The notes under the pieces: model-generated
Database searches by the model: none
The model's input: only the letters and a program-made list of their open reading frames with translations
Told to the model about the DNA's origin: nothing
Made by a program: the position numbers and the translations under genes
From: Parasponia andersonii
Lineage: Eukaryota > Streptophyta > Magnoliopsida > Rosales > Cannabaceae
DNA: 64,000 nt
Assembly: GCA_002914805.1 (NCBI GenBank)
Contig: JXTB01000478.1
Span: 131,757-195,756 of the forward strand
Reading direction: 5' to 3'
Shown here: one piece after another, positions 47,690 to 60,349 of the stretch
How the letters are laid out: every line of letters begins with the position of its first letter
Position numbering within the stretch: the stretch's first letter is position 1

Positions 47690-49887
47690 CGACCCGAGAC
47701 CAGGATTAGTGACAGAATGAGTATTTTATAAATTAGAAATACCAAAATATATATTTTAAAATTGACTCAATTAATTCAAAAATTTACCTCGAGGACTCTA
47801 ACCTTTCAAAACTGACCTTCACAAAATTTTTAATTGAAAATAAAACCCCAAAGTTATGCGTCACTCATTGAACATAGACCGTAATTAAAATAATTATTTA
47901 ATAGTCATGTATCTCAAATAATCTCATACTCAAATACAGACATAAGTAATACAAACTGTGTCCAAATCCCATATTCTAGTTTATAAAGTTTAATGAAAAC
48001 AAAATTCCTACTCAAATTTAAATATTTCACAGATCTCATAGAAATTTACTAAAATATAAATAAACTAGTTATTATACAAATACCTCAATCTAGTTCTTCT
48101 AGTCCAAATCACACTGAGTGCCACCTGAGTAGAAGAAAGGAGTGAGCTTGTGCCCAGTAGAGAACCAATTCAAGATTTTATATATATATAAGAAATATAC
48201 TCATGTTAAAAGTCCTGCATAGTTAGTAGTCCACTCAAACAGTTTACAAAACTCAAGTAGAAACTATAGTCTAATAGTTCAAACATTCCAAACTATTATA
48301 AAATATCCATAAAAACCAATATATATCTATTCAAGTAAACATATAACCATGTATGCAATCATGATGTCCTAGTGAATCACTCATAAGTCCGAGTCACCTA
48401 AAGAGGCGCCGTAAGTCCGAATACCCGATGTGGGGTATCGTAAGTCCGATCACCCAATGTGGAGCATCGTAAGTCCGATCACCCAATGTAAAGTATCGTA
48501 AATGTGTGAATGTATCCAAATGTTACATGAATGACAGAATAAGAATATACACCATTTCCATAAAATCTCAAAATAATCCATGCAGTATTCTTTAATCAAA
48601 TAATATTTAGTCCTCAAATCGTATTGGATTTTCTAAGAATTTCGGCATTATAACAGCCATGTTTGATTAAAACCCAAAAATCCAATTTTCTGCAGAAAAA
48701 AGTTTCAAGCAGTATATATATGACTTGTCAACTAGGGTAATGTGCCTCCTAAGTAATTTATATCTCAAATAAGGTCAAAACAGATATAAACACAATTTTT
48801 ATAAATCATTTCACGAAATTCTATATTTATCAAAAATATATGAAAATCAAAATTAAACCAATTTAAAGATCAAGTAATCGAATCCCTACCTCAATCGAGT
48901 GTACAACAAGCGTCATAAGGCTATGGAGAAAGTTTGGCGTCATTTGGGTATCGTTTTCGAACCTTTGGTTCCTTGATTTGAAAACTTGATTTTTAAACAG
49001 AGCTTCAAATCATAAAATGGACTTCACCACTAAATTCAAAGTATCCAAAAATCCTAGATTAGACATATAATTTGTCAAATTTGGATGCAGGCCCCATGAC
49101 ACACAAATCGAGACAAATCTGAGCTATCTGATTTCGTTTTTCGGGCCTATTTCAGAACATAGTCAATATATATCTCATTTTCACTATTTTCAACGTAGAT
49201 TCTAAAAATGATATTGGTTTTAAAATCTAACTGTCCGATCAAAAAGTCAATTCCGTAACTATTTAAGCATAAAATTGTCCAACAAAATTAAAATCAAATG
49301 GAACAAAATTGAGACACGAGGTACCTACCACCAGATTGTCCATGAGGAAACGAGTCAACGGTGACTAGTTTCGCTACGAACGGTGGCTGGAATCGGCTCC
49401 GGCGAGCAAAACAAGTCGTGGCATTTTTCGCCGTTTTTCGGCGATCGCGGGTTTCAATGTGGTTGGTTTTGATGGTGGAAGCTTCGTTCGGCAGAGAAAC
49501 ATCGATGCCGGTCAGTGACGTAGGGCAACGGAGGCTGGAGGTAGCTCAACGAAGCTTTGCCGGATTTCGGATTTTGGGTTTTTGCTCCGGGGACTAAATC
49601 GAAAAAGAAGAGAAAATGCAGGAATTTATGGGCAAATTTTCGAACTATAGTGCCACGTGTCAACTTCTGGTTAATTGGGCACTATTTTGGTTATTTGCAT
49701 TTTGACCTAGTTTTTTGAAAATTTTCTCAAAAATACCCTTGAATAATTACACTTTAATCCTAATTTTCTTCACATTTTTATCCAAACGAATCTAGATCCA
49801 AATCTGTCCAGATTCATCCATTTTTTTTTTAAATTTGGGTCAAAAGACCACAATACCCTCTATTAAAATAAGGGGTTTTACACAAAA
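47690..49887 (-). mobile_element. Solo LTR (Ty3/gypsy type) with 5-bp target duplications
   Basis: On the minus strand the element starts TGTAAAACCCCTTATTTT (49882 downward) and ends CGGGTCGTTATA at 47695, about 2188 bp. CAAAA lies directly on both sides (47690-47694 and 49883-49887). There is no PBS, PPT or coding domain, so this is the product of LTR-LTR recombination. A GC-rich core lies at 49361-49600. Related LTRs lie at 53987-56092 (opposite strand) and 60350-61334. Confidence 0.85.
48383..48497 (-). repeat. 29-bp tandem repeats inside solo LTR
   Basis: Three 29-bp units (48411-48439, 48440-48468, 48469-48497), each GTAAGTCCGA followed by a CCCAATGTGG-like word and ATC, plus a diverged 28-bp unit at 48383-48410. 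The related LTR at 55240-55310 carries fewer copies of a similar unit. Confidence 0.85.
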
Positions 49888-52800
49888 CATGGAAAACATC
49901 CATAAGTATGTGTATGTATATGTAGAATAATCAATAACAACTATAGCAAGAAAACTTAAGTCTTAAAGATGATATGTAATTTATTTTTATTTTTTTAGAA
50001 AGAAGACAAGGACTTGAAATTAGATGCAAATTCCTTTAAAATTAACGAGAGGTGTATAGGCTAGGCTCTATCACCATATGATTAATAACATAAAAGCTAT
50101 ATCTTCATTACTTTTTAGTGAAAAAAAAAATCGTAATAGGGTTATGGAATGGCATATGAGATTATCACAACATGTTTTAAAATCCTCCGCATGGTATATG
50201 AATCTTTCATGATATATGAAATGGACTGTCACGCTGACCACTATATATAGCAGGAGGTGATTCAATACACTGACCTATGTGTGGTGAAAGTCCCCCTGGC
50301 CTTTACATATATAGTCAAAGGGAAAGGGTTCAAACCCATGATGTGCTTGGTGAAAGCTCGATGGTTAAACCTTTATCTTAATAAACACCAAATCATTTAA
50401 TTTATCATTTATCATTTTGATGTGTTTGTTTTAATTAAAAAAAAAAAGTGGAAAAGACAAAAAGTTGGGCAATCATGTCAGGAACTCCATTTTAATTTTC
50501 AGGAAGTCTCTAACTTATCAGCTACAGATTCTTCAGAACAAATACCGCTTAAAATGAATTTACAAAGCTAAACCTAAAGGCTGATGGAGAGAATAATTGT
50601 TTCCAACAAATTAAAGGAAGCATATAGCGTTTATTTTTTTAAAAAAAGAAAATAATGTTAGTTATATATAATAGTAAAATGAAAGGAATGAAGTTGTTCT
50701 CTCTTAGAAAATAGTAGTAGATACATAATCTTCTATATATAGTTCCCCAAGCTGGGGAATAACAAAGCCTAAAACTAGATGGTTTGTTCAAAAACCCAAT
50801 AATGAAAATTTGATTTTATATTGTAAAATTTCAAAAATAAAATTAAAAATTTTGGATTTATTTTTAAAAAAATATATGCCACTTTTAAACTATTTATATA
50901 AATATTATCATTTACCAATTGATGAGTTACTTAAGGTAGTCGATAAAAAGTTGTTTGAAGTAATTAGCTAATTATCTCAATTAATTCGATTGAATATATC
51001 CAAGTAATCATTGATTACTTCGGGTACAATTAAAAAGTAATAATTTTGAAAAGAATAANAAATATTATATTTATAAATAAACTTTTAGAAAATGAATATA
51101 TTTGGGAATTTTTTTCAAAAAATTCAGCCTATCTAATCAAGCGAGGTGCAAGCCTAATGGTCTTCTTAGTCCTAGTTAAAAATCACTTTGCTTTTCGGAA
51201 TTAATGAGAAGCAACTGGTGGATTTCTTTGAATAAAGGTCATTTTCAAATTTTTTCAAACAGCTGGTTCTTCCTAAAAGGCTTAGTCATGTTGGTTTCAG
51301 CTGAATTCCTAGCCTAGCTTCTAGCTATACACAGCACAGCACTTTACTTGCATTTGGGGAATTTGGAAATGATCCTAGAAATACCCAAAAAAAAAAAGTT
51401 TTTCAGTTATACACCCGAGTTTTATATAAATATATGTACAAATTCTGACCAATTTATATTGAAAAGAATATTATATATTCACCAAGAGAAAAAGGTTTTA
51501 TTTCTTATAGCATGATAATGTTTTCTATTAATTTCAATACTCTCCTTAATCGAAAACAATATTTTTCTTTCTAATAATTGTATTAATCCAAGTAGACATT
51601 AGTAGAGTACTTCAATTAAGTTATGTCTTGATGGGTTGACTATACCTTATTGGTCTTAATTGGACAATTGAGCACTTGCATGATTGATTTAATTTGGTAT
51701 CTTAAGTACTGGGAACTCCTAGTATCGGGAGCTTGGGGTGACATTTTATTGGAGTTTTTGAATAAAGGTTTTTTTTTTAGTTTTAAATACCTAAGCCTTA
51801 GAGAGAAATATATGGTGTATAATCATACATGGTATCTTCTTTGAAATAAAAATTTAAACTTATGAAATTTGGATTTTCTAATGGATAAGGACTATAGATT
51901 GATATGCCTCGATTTGAATTTAGTAAATTCTGAACATGCATATAAATGTGTTCTATTTTCCTTGAAATTAAAATTTGAACTTTTAAACTCATAGAATTGT
52001 GCATGTTATAATTCAGTTGGCTACACAAAAAGATTATTTTTTATAAATATGCTTTAAAAGATTGAGTGAGGTAAAAAAAATATATACTTAATACACTCTA
52101 TTATTTTATAAAATACTTTATAAGTTCTTCCTATTGTTAAAATATCTTTAAAAATCGTTTTTAATAAAATTATCAGAATGTAGCACCTCAAAGTTATAAA
52201 TCTTAAAAAAAGCTTCACTTAATATTTATCTAAAGTTTTTCATTAATAAAAAAACTACATGTATTTGCATAATGTGGTTTACCAACAAAAAGAAAATATG
52301 CTTTTGAACCTCCTTAGAGAGACATGTTTGAAAACTACGAAAAAGTTTTGAAAATTTTAAGAAAATTTCTACTATGTTTAAATATGATTTAAAAGAAATT
52401 GACATATTTAAAGTGCTTGATAGTTTTTATTAGTAAACTATATATATATATATATATATCAAGCAGAAAAATAAAAAAAAAACTTCTTCTAGTCATGCTT
52501 ACTTAGCTTAGTAAGTGAAATTGGTGTGTTAGACATGAAATTGATTGACTAATGATAACAATAATCAATTTTATCGATGTATTCCTTCTTGTGGTTAATG
52601 AGTGAATACTACTTGTGGTATTTTGCTAGTGTTGACTTTTGAGAATTTTTAGACTCTGGTTAAAATCTATTGTGGATTAGAGTCATTGTTGAGTTCGTTG
52701 GTATTGAGTTCAACTTGTGACTCATTACTTGATTTGAGATAGAACCAAGCATCATTATGGTAGTATAATTGATGGCATAGGGATCAGTATACTCATGAGT

Positions 52801-53973
52801 CTATATTGAGAGTTGTTGGACACTTGTTATTATTTTTACAAAGAGAATACTTGATTTTCAAGTTTGGTTTATTTATGACCAAGGTGAAACCTTATTATGA
52901 ACTGGTGTAGTATTCTTATATGCTCCTGATTTTATGTCGCATGTTTTCAAAAATATTTTTGAAAAATTGTTTATGATTTTTTAAAAATGAAATGAGGTTA
53001 GATGAGAGACAACCTATTCTATTAGAACCTTATTTCTAGGACATTATAGTGTTGTTAATAGTTTTATTTGCGCATTGGGTATTGAGTTATTTCTATATGA
53101 CTTCCTTTTGTACCAAAGACTTAGAGAGTCTTTGGAGGTGATCGGTGATTTGGGATTGTTATTATAATCTTATATTCGGCAAAGAGACTTGGAGAGTCTC
53201 TGATTTTAATTGTGGTATAAGTTAATATCTTGTGATATTACCTTGGATAAAGGACTTAGGAAATCTTTAGACTATATTTGTTATATGAATACTTGCATTT
53301 TATATACATAGACTGCAGTGGTGCTATTGACATTCATTGTGCTAAGTACTTCTGTGTTAGAGATTTCCATTCATAGTGATTTTTGTCTTATTTTTTATTA
53401 GAAATGTCTTGTATACATGGTCATTACTCGCTCGTTATGAGGAATTTTGTTAGAGTCTTTGGACTCAATGATTATTTAGACCAAGTTTAACTAGAGATAA
53501 ATGGAATGATCCCAGTGTGTTATTGATCTGGTGTGATCTAGCGATGCTACTGAACATACCTAACATTTGGCCTGCTATACTATATTGGAGCATAACAGTC
53601 ACTAATCTGATTATATAAGTCCTGTGTTTTCGACTTCTAGTCCTGATTAATGCTACTACTTGTGCGAATAATTACCAATTTGGGTAATCAACTCTTAACT
53701 CATGTGTCAAGGCCTTATGCCTATTGAATAGTCATCTTACGATTCCATATCTTTTGTATACATCCTTATCATATACCCTTGTAAGGCATTGGTATACTGG
53801 CAGAATTCTAACACTTAGTGAGAAGTACATACTTTATGCCTCTTGATTTAATCACTGTTTGATTTGCTACTTCTACACTCTATGATTGGTGGTTCACTCT
53901 TCTTTTGGCTATTACCTTCTTATTGTTTTATTTGTACCTCTGTCGTATTTGAATTTTGGGACGAAATTCTTTT
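49888..53973. other. AT-rich DNA, probably decayed gypsy interior in its right part
   Basis: No gene seen. A base is ambiguous at 51059. The part 52600-53970 lies just upstream of a gypsy-type polypurine tract and LTR, so it should be the 3' noncoding interior of that element. It holds imperfect repeats of GAGACTTGGAGAGTCT-like words near 53117, 53186 and 53248, but no integrase or polymerase motif survives. A (TA)n run lies at 52439-52459. Confidence 0.5.
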
Positions 53974-53986
53974 ACGGAGGGAAAAA
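53950..53986 (+). other. Gypsy-type 3' interior end and polypurine tract
   Basis: GAATTTTGGGACGAAATTCT (53951-53970) matches the GAATTTCGGGACGAAATTC phrase that closes the interior of many plant Ty3/gypsy elements. The purine-rich ACGGAGGGAAAAA (53974-53986) then abuts the LTR start at 53987, the expected place of the plus-strand primer. Confidence 0.75.
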
Positions 53987-56092
53987 TTTAAAACTCCTTA
54001 AAAATTGTAAAGACAAAATAGTCTTTTGGCCCAAATTTATTAAAAAAAAAAAATGTATATTTAAAAACTTGAATTTTGGATTAATTTGAGAAAATTTTAA
54101 AAAACATGGGCCAAATAGCAATTTAGAGGAGTTAAACGAGGAGATTCTTGAACTAGGAGTTTAAGAGCAAAGTTTAACACCCATTAAATGGGTAACACAT
54201 GCCCCAGAAACAAACTCCCTTAGCTCACTCTCTCTCCTCCCTCCTGACTTTCTCTCACCTCTCTTTCTCTCTTTGACTGACAAAACACCGAAATTTTGGT
54301 GAGACCCTGATGAATCACTCCCCGCCATCATTGAGCCACGCTACCAGCTGACGTTGACACCCCACTGCCAGACAAAGTTTCCACAACCTGAAAGTTTGTC
54401 CTTTGCTGAAAAGTACCATAGATTCCGAAGCTCGCCGATGCCGAGTCCAGCATCCATTCACTGTGAAATTGGTTGGGTTTGATTCTCCTCATCTCAATCT
54501 TTAATATAGTATATATATCTTAACTAAATATTATCCGGATTGAATTTTGTTATTTTTCATCAATTTTGAGCTATTTTAATTTTATATTTAAAATTTTCAA
54601 TATGACCTTAGATCGTAAAATAAACATCATATTTGTGATGTAATTGTGAACACAAAAATTTTGATATATATATATATATTGATTATATTTGGCGACGGAT
54701 ACGAAAATCTAAATCTAACGACTTAGATAGTTTAGTTTTGAGTGTTGTGGGTCTAGGTTCGGCCTGAGTCTGAATCGGTCAAATTATATATCTAACCTAA
54801 TCCCGTAGTACTATTTGGATACTTGATTGAGGTAGAAATTCGATTACTAGATTCTAAAATTAGTTTAATTTATAAATTTACATATTTTTGATAAATATAG
54901 AATTTTGTGAAATTATTTATAAAAATTGTGTTTGTATATGTTTTTGACTTGATTTGAGATATAAACTACGTGAGAGGTATGTCATACTGGTTGGCGTGTC
55001 ATATATACTATTTTGAAATATATTTTTTGGTAGGTAATTGGATTTTTGAGTTTTGATAAAAAAAATAGCTGTTATAATGCCGAAATTTTTAGAAAATCCA
55101 AAATATTTTGAAAGCTCAGTTTTGAGAGCTAAATGATGTTTTATTAAAGAATACTGCAGAGTTATTTTATAATTTAATGGAAATGGTGCATATCACTATT
55201 TTGTCATTTATATAAAATTCGCATGTGTTCACATATGTATGCGGCCGTCGGACGTACGGTATCCCACATTGGATGCTCTGACTTACGGTCGTTTCATTAG
55301 GTAGCTCAGACTTAGGAGTGATCCACTAAGACTCTTCAGATATCATGATTGCTTACATGATTATATGTATACTTGAATAGATATGTACTAGTTTTGGTGA
55401 ATGATTTATAATGGTTTGGAATATTTGAACTATTAAACTGTGATTTCCACTTAGATTTTATGAATTATTTTGAATGAACCATTAATTATGAATGACCTTC
55501 AACATGAGTATATTTTCTTACATATACAAATTTGTAATTGATTCTCTACTGAGCATTCATGTGCTCATCCCTACCTCTTCTCACTTTCAAGTGATAATTT
55601 ATTTTGGGTAATTTGTTGTGGTGGTTTGAGAAGCTTCTTTGGCATATGTATGTCATTGCTACATCTTCGTTGGTCGTTTCCTATTCTTTATCACTTCTTC
55701 TTTTCTATGTCAAATTTATTTAGCCAATAACTATGTATTTATTAAGTAGATGTACGAGAATAATTTTTCTATTTAATTGAGTAATTAGAAATACAAATGA
55801 TTTTATGAAAAATTATTTGGACATTGAACCTAAGGTTTTAATTTGACTCATTTTACTAAAGTTTATGAATTTACAAATGTTTTTAGACTATTAATTAGAA
55901 TTTCCTATAAACTTTAAGTGAAATATTTTTTCGAAAAATCTATATTAATGAATGGTTTCTTTAATTCGAATTTTACTTATTTTTAAGGACTAAAATATAA
56001 AATTTCAAGTAGCAAATCTTCTTAAATTTTGAAAAAATCAATATTTATCACTGTTTCATCATAAAATTACTAAAAGTCACGGCCTCATGACA
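53987..56092 (+). mobile_element. 3' LTR of a decayed Ty3/gypsy element, related to the solo LTR
   Basis: It starts TTTAAAACTCCTTAAAA, a decayed form of the solo LTR's TGTAAAACCCCTTATTTT. A GTCTTTTGGCCCAAATTTA phrase follows, then a GC-richer core (54180-54460), a TACGGTATCCCACATTGGA block at 55255 and a GAGTATATTTTCTTACATAT block at 55505, all in the order seen in the reverse complement of 47695-49882. The right end is placed at the CA at 56092 after CACGGCCTCATGA; this is an estimate. The matching 5' LTR was not found. Confidence 0.7.
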
Positions 56093-56737
56093 TATTTAAT
56101 TTTTAATAAGTATCATTTTAAATTTATGATGAATCAAATAAATACAATGATAAGGCTAGTTTTGTATTACTTTGTCATGCATGTGGTGAAGTGTTGCTAC
56201 TGTTTTGAGTAAGACACAGCAGCAAAACAAAAAGTTTCAATGCTTGGTAAATCTAATTTAGAAAATTATTATATTATTTTAAAACAACATCTAAGTATTT
56301 AATAAATTATAATTATATGTATTGTAAAATAATATCTCAAACAATTTGTATTGTGATAGCAAATTTTGAAAAATAATCATTATCTTGCGTTTAAATTCTG
56401 CTTAAAATAAAGTTACATAATAATTTTTAAAATCTATTGACTGATAAAAGCAGAAACTTACCAAATACATCTCTTTCCCCATCGTTTTTCCAACGGCTTT
56501 TAAAAACTAAATGCAACCTCTAAAATCATTCCTAAACAGACTATTGAACATATTTTGCATGGTTTTCAAGTATCTTTTAAGGCTCAAAATTTACTTTTAA
56601 GAGTGTTTAAATCAATTTTTAGAAAGTTTTTCTTTTATATTTATAAGATCTATTTATTAATGAAACATTGATCCACTATTTTTTTAAGAATGTCTTCTAA
56701 AACTAAGTTACCTCAAACAAGCCTAAAATTTTAATTT
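56093..56737. other. AT-rich DNA before assembly gap
   Basis: Nothing recognisable. Confidence 0.5.
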
Positions 56738-57201
56738 NNNNNNNNNNNNNNNNNNNNNNNNNNNNNNNNNNNNNNNNNNNNNNNNNNNNNNNNNNNNNNN
56801 NNNNNNNNNNNNNNNNNNNNNNNNNNNNNNNNNNNNNNNNNNNNNNNNNNNNNNNNNNNNNNNNNNNNNNNNNNNNNNNNNNNNNNNNNNNNNNNNNNNN
56901 NNNNNNNNNNNNNNNNNNNNNNNNNNNNNNNNNNNNNNNNNNNNNNNNNNNNNNNNNNNNNNNNNNNNNNNNNNNNNNNNNNNNNNNNNNNNNNNNNNNN
57001 NNNNNNNNNNNNNNNNNNNNNNNNNNNNNNNNNNNNNNNNNNNNNNNNNNNNNNNNNNNNNNNNNNNNNNNNNNNNNNNNNNNNNNNNNNNNNNNNNNNN
57101 NNNNNNNNNNNNNNNNNNNNNNNNNNNNNNNNNNNNNNNNNNNNNNNNNNNNNNNNNNNNNNNNNNNNNNNNNNNNNNNNNNNNNNNNNNNNNNNNNNNN
57201 N
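56738..57201. other. Assembly gap (run of N)
   Basis: 464 undetermined bases. The true length may differ. It ends 307 bases before the glycosyltransferase start, so part of that promoter may be missing. Confidence 0.99.
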
Positions 57202-57402
57202 ATAAATATATATTATTTAATATTCTTTACTCTTTACCTTTTTACCGTAAAAATGAAAAAACGTGCACAGATTGAAAAAAAAACACATCCTATTGGATTG
57301 ATGCCCTGGATATCAATATGCTTTAAAGAAACGTTTAACAGTTCCTAAGTTAATTTTGCATATGTGGCCACCAAAAACCACGTATATCTCCTACAAATTT
57401 GC

Positions 57403-57410
57403 TATATAAA
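57403..57410 (+). promoter_or_regulatory. Candidate TATA box of UGT gene
   Basis: TATATAAA lies 99 bases before the ATG at 57509, predicting a leader of about 70 bases rich in A and C. Confidence 0.6.
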
Positions 57411-57508
57411 ATATGAAATATCATATTCAACGAACATACATATCTCCATTTCAAAATCTAAATCATCATCACTTCAAAATTTTACGGATACATCCCAACT
57501 GATCAGAA

Positions 57509-58906
57509 ATGGCGAAGTTTCACGTAGCCATGTTCCCGTGGTTCGCCATTGGCCACATTACGCCGTTCATCCATCTGGCCAACGAGTTCGCCATCAGAGG
57601 TCACAAGATCACAATCCTCGTCCCAAAAAGGGCTCAGCTTCAGCTCCAACACCTGATCAGCCTCCAGCCCCCTCATCAGGACCTCATCTCGTTCATCTCC
57701 ATCACCGTTCCGCACCTCCAAGGCCTCCCTCCGGGTGCCGAGACCGCCTCCGACGTACACATCTTCTCCAGCCACCTCCTCGCCGCCGCCATGGATCTCA
57801 CGCGCCACCAGGTGGAGTCCTCTCTTCGGTCATCGAAACCCGATATCGTCTTCTACGATTTCGCTCACTGGGTTCCCGACATCACATCCCAGATGGGAAT
57901 CAAAGCGGTTTGCTTCAGCGTGGTCTCGGCCTCGTCGCTGGCCATCGCGCTCGTCCCCGCTCGAAACGTCCCGGTCGACCGGCTCATCACGGAGGACGAC
58001 ATGAAGGAGCCTCCGCCGGGGTACCCTTCGTCCACGGTGGTGCTCCGCGGCCCGGAGGTTCGGTCTTTGCTCTTCATCACGTTGCCGTTTGGTGATAATG
58101 GCATAACGTTCTACGGAAGGGTCACAACCGCTATGAAAAATAGCGACGCGCTCTGTATAAGGACGTGTAGAGAATTAGAGGGCGCCTTTTGTGACTACAT
58201 GGGGGCACAGTTCGAGAAACAGGTGCTGCTAACGGGCCCGCTGTTGCCGGACACGGCGGCGGATGCAACAACTGTGTCGTTGGAAGACCGATGGGCAGAG
58301 TGGCTCGGCCAGTTCGAGCCGGGTTCGGTCGTGTTCTGCGCGTTTGGTAGCCAACACGTTCTCGAGAAGGATCAGTTTCGTGAACTCGTTCTAGGGTTTG
58401 AGCTGACCGGTTTGCCGTTCTTGGTGGCGTTGAAGCCTCCGGTGGGGTGTGACACGGTGGAGGAGGCTCTGCCCGAAGGGTTCGAGGAGAGAGTGAAGGG
58501 GAGAGGAGTGGTCTATGGAGGTTGGGTCCAGCAGCCATTGATACTGGGTAGCCCTAGTGTTGGGTGCTTTGTGAACCATTGTGGCTTTGGATCGATGTGG
58601 GAGTCTTTGATGACTGATAATCAGATTGTGTTGGTGCCACATTTGGGTGACCAGATCTTGAATACCAAGCTTTTGGCCGGAGAGCTGAAGGTGGCGGTGG
58701 AGGTGGAGAGGGAGGAGAATAGGTGGTTTTCTAAGGAGAGTTTGAGCAAAGCTATAAAGTCAGTCATGGACGAAGATAGTGAGGTGGGGATTATGGTGAG
58801 GAATAACCATGCAACTTGGAGACATTTGTTTCGGAAACCCGGTTTCATCAGTAGCTATATTGATAGGTTTGTCCACAATCTGGAAGAGCTTGTAAATCAC
58901 AAGTAG
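57509..58906 (+). CDS. UDP-glycosyltransferase, UGT79-type
   Basis: An intronless frame of 465 residues, the usual length for family-1 plant glycosyltransferases. The catalytic His is H16 in FAIGHITPF, and the partner Asp is probably D117 in VFYDFAHW. The 44-residue PSPG sugar-donor box runs from W339 to Q382, including CFVNHCGFGSMWESL and ending GDQ. The MAKFHVAMFPW opening and the FVNHCGFGSMWE form of the box fit the UGT79/UGT91 group. Known members add a second sugar onto flavonoid or anthocyanin glycosides (branch-forming activity) in the cytosol. The exact acceptor and sugar cannot be read from the sequence. The 5' half is distinctly GC-rich compared with its surroundings. All key residues are present, so it is probably functional. 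Confidence 0.93.
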   Translation: MAKFHVAMFPWFAIGHITPFIHLANEFAIRGHKITILVPKRAQLQLQHLISLQPPHQDLISFISITVPHLQGLPPGAETASDVHIFSSHLLAAAMDLTRHQVESSLRSSKPDIVFYDFAHWVPDITSQMGIKAVCFSVVSASSLAIALVPARNVPVDRLITEDDMKEPPPGYPSSTVVLRGPEVRSLLFITLPFGDNGITFYGRVTTAMKNSDALCIRTCRELEGAFCDYMGAQFEKQVLLTGPLLPDTAADATTVSLEDRWAEWLGQFEPGSVVFCAFGSQHVLEKDQFRELVLGFELTGLPFLVALKPPVGCDTVEEALPEGFEERVKGRGVVYGGWVQQPLILGSPSVGCFVNHCGFGSMWESLMTDNQIVLVPHLGDQILNTKLLAGELKVAVEVEREENRWFSKESLSKAIKSVMDEDSEVGIMVRNNHATWRHLFRKPGFISSYIDRFVHNLEELVNHK

Positions 58907-60349
58907 GGAGAGTATTTGTTAATTTAAGTTTGTTTTCTTATTTTGTTTAAGGTAATGGGATAAAGGAGTTTTAGTTTTCCTTGATGGTTTATGCTCAAGA
59001 TGAATGAGTTTGTTATTTGATTAATGTATGTGTACCTTTTTTTTTATTTTAGTTCCGCTAATAATTTGTCACTTAAGATGACTTAATTCAATGTACGAAT
59101 TTAGTAAGGAGTAATGTCATGACATTATGCATTATTATTTCTCTTCACCATATTAATTTGCTGCAAAAATGTAAGAGGTACTACTAGCTAACAAAGGTGG
59201 AGTCGAAAACTTTTTTAAGTTTGGGCCATAAAAAAGGCACTTGGATCTTAAAAATAAACCTCAATTTTTATTTTTATCTTTTCTTAAAAAAAAAAGAGAG
59301 AAAAGAAATGAGAAGGTAATTGAAATATTGTGTTAGGTCACCTCATCAAAATTTGAATTATCAAAGGTGCTTGAGATAACTAGTTATATAGTCTCTTCAA
59401 AGTTTGAGTCATGACCAGGAATTCAAATCGTAACTTTTAGTAATTTTGATTATAAATAGATAAATAAAGAATTTATAAAATTCGGAAGAAATCAAATAAT
59501 TGGATTTTATATTCTAGTTATCAAATTATTATAAATTTTATATAAAACGGGATCCCTCTTTAATTGAGTTTATCGAGGAAAAAATACCAACTTAGGTTAA
59601 AAAAAACATAGTTAAGTCATGTAAAAACTTGTCTTGATAAAATTTTAGTGTTGAATTAATGAATTTCTCAAATCTTGAATCCAAATGTTCAAAAATTAGT
59701 CATAATTCCAAATAGTTAAAATTTTGAAAATATGCTCCCTAAGAACTATAGTATCCTATTTATATACTAAATTCTCAAATAGTAATTTAGACATTCTCAT
59801 ACATTCACTTAATTTGAAGGTATAACAAATTTGGCTAAACAATTAGACATGAAAAAAAGAATAGGATAAAGTATAGGGACCAACAGAAGGAGAGGAATAA
59901 GGCCACAAGTATAAGCTAATCAAGACAACTAACTCGAATGAACAATTATCTAAAAAGAAGGAAAGTAAGGAGGTGAGCTTGGAAGCATAGTAGAAAAACT
60001 GTTACCTCATTTGAAAATCTTTTTAGTGATGGAAAGTGTGCATGATTAGTTTAATCCAAAACACTTTTGCAAAACTCTATAATTGTATATATATATATAT
60101 ATATATAATTATATATATATATATATATATATAATAATTTCCAAAGCAAATAATCCATATATATATATATAGGCTGCCAATCTAGTAGTTTTTTTTACCT
60201 ATGTATAGGCATTTTTTTTTCTAGCTATTGGATCATCATCTAACAGTGATCCAATAGCTATAATGATGTGCATGAAAAGCTGTATATCATTAATGTTATT
60301 TCTCTCTCTTGCTTTTTATTATTAAAAAAAAATGTATGATAAATTTTAA
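58907..60349. other. 3' UTR of UGT gene and AT-rich spacer
   Basis: The first ~130 bases are the likely 3' UTR. No gene beyond. (AT)n tracts at 60086-60107, 60110-60133 and 60158-60170. Confidence 0.5.
60086..60133. repeat. Compound (AT)n microsatellite
   Basis: Two alternating AT runs separated by a single disruption (ATAATTATAT). Confidence 0.9.

Noticed and set aside
48383-48497. CRISPR-like array
   Set aside because: The 29-bp units are directly adjacent with no spacers, lie inside an LTR, and the genome is eukaryotic.
49361-49597. 78-codon GC-rich frame
   Set aside because: Lies inside the solo LTR on the opposite strand, and equivalent frames are not kept in the related LTRs.
33558-49887. 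Shared origin of the CAAAA duplications of the copia element and the solo LTR
   Set aside because: The two elements are of different superfamilies; a shared 5-base AT-rich target is easily chance.
57364-58095. 243-codon frame overlapping the UGT gene
   Set aside because: Shifted-frame shadow of the GC-rich UGT 5' half, rich in Arg/Pro/His, without a domain.
58131-58538. Minus-strand 135-codon frame within the UGT gene
   Set aside because: Antisense shadow of a GC-rich coding region; no domain.
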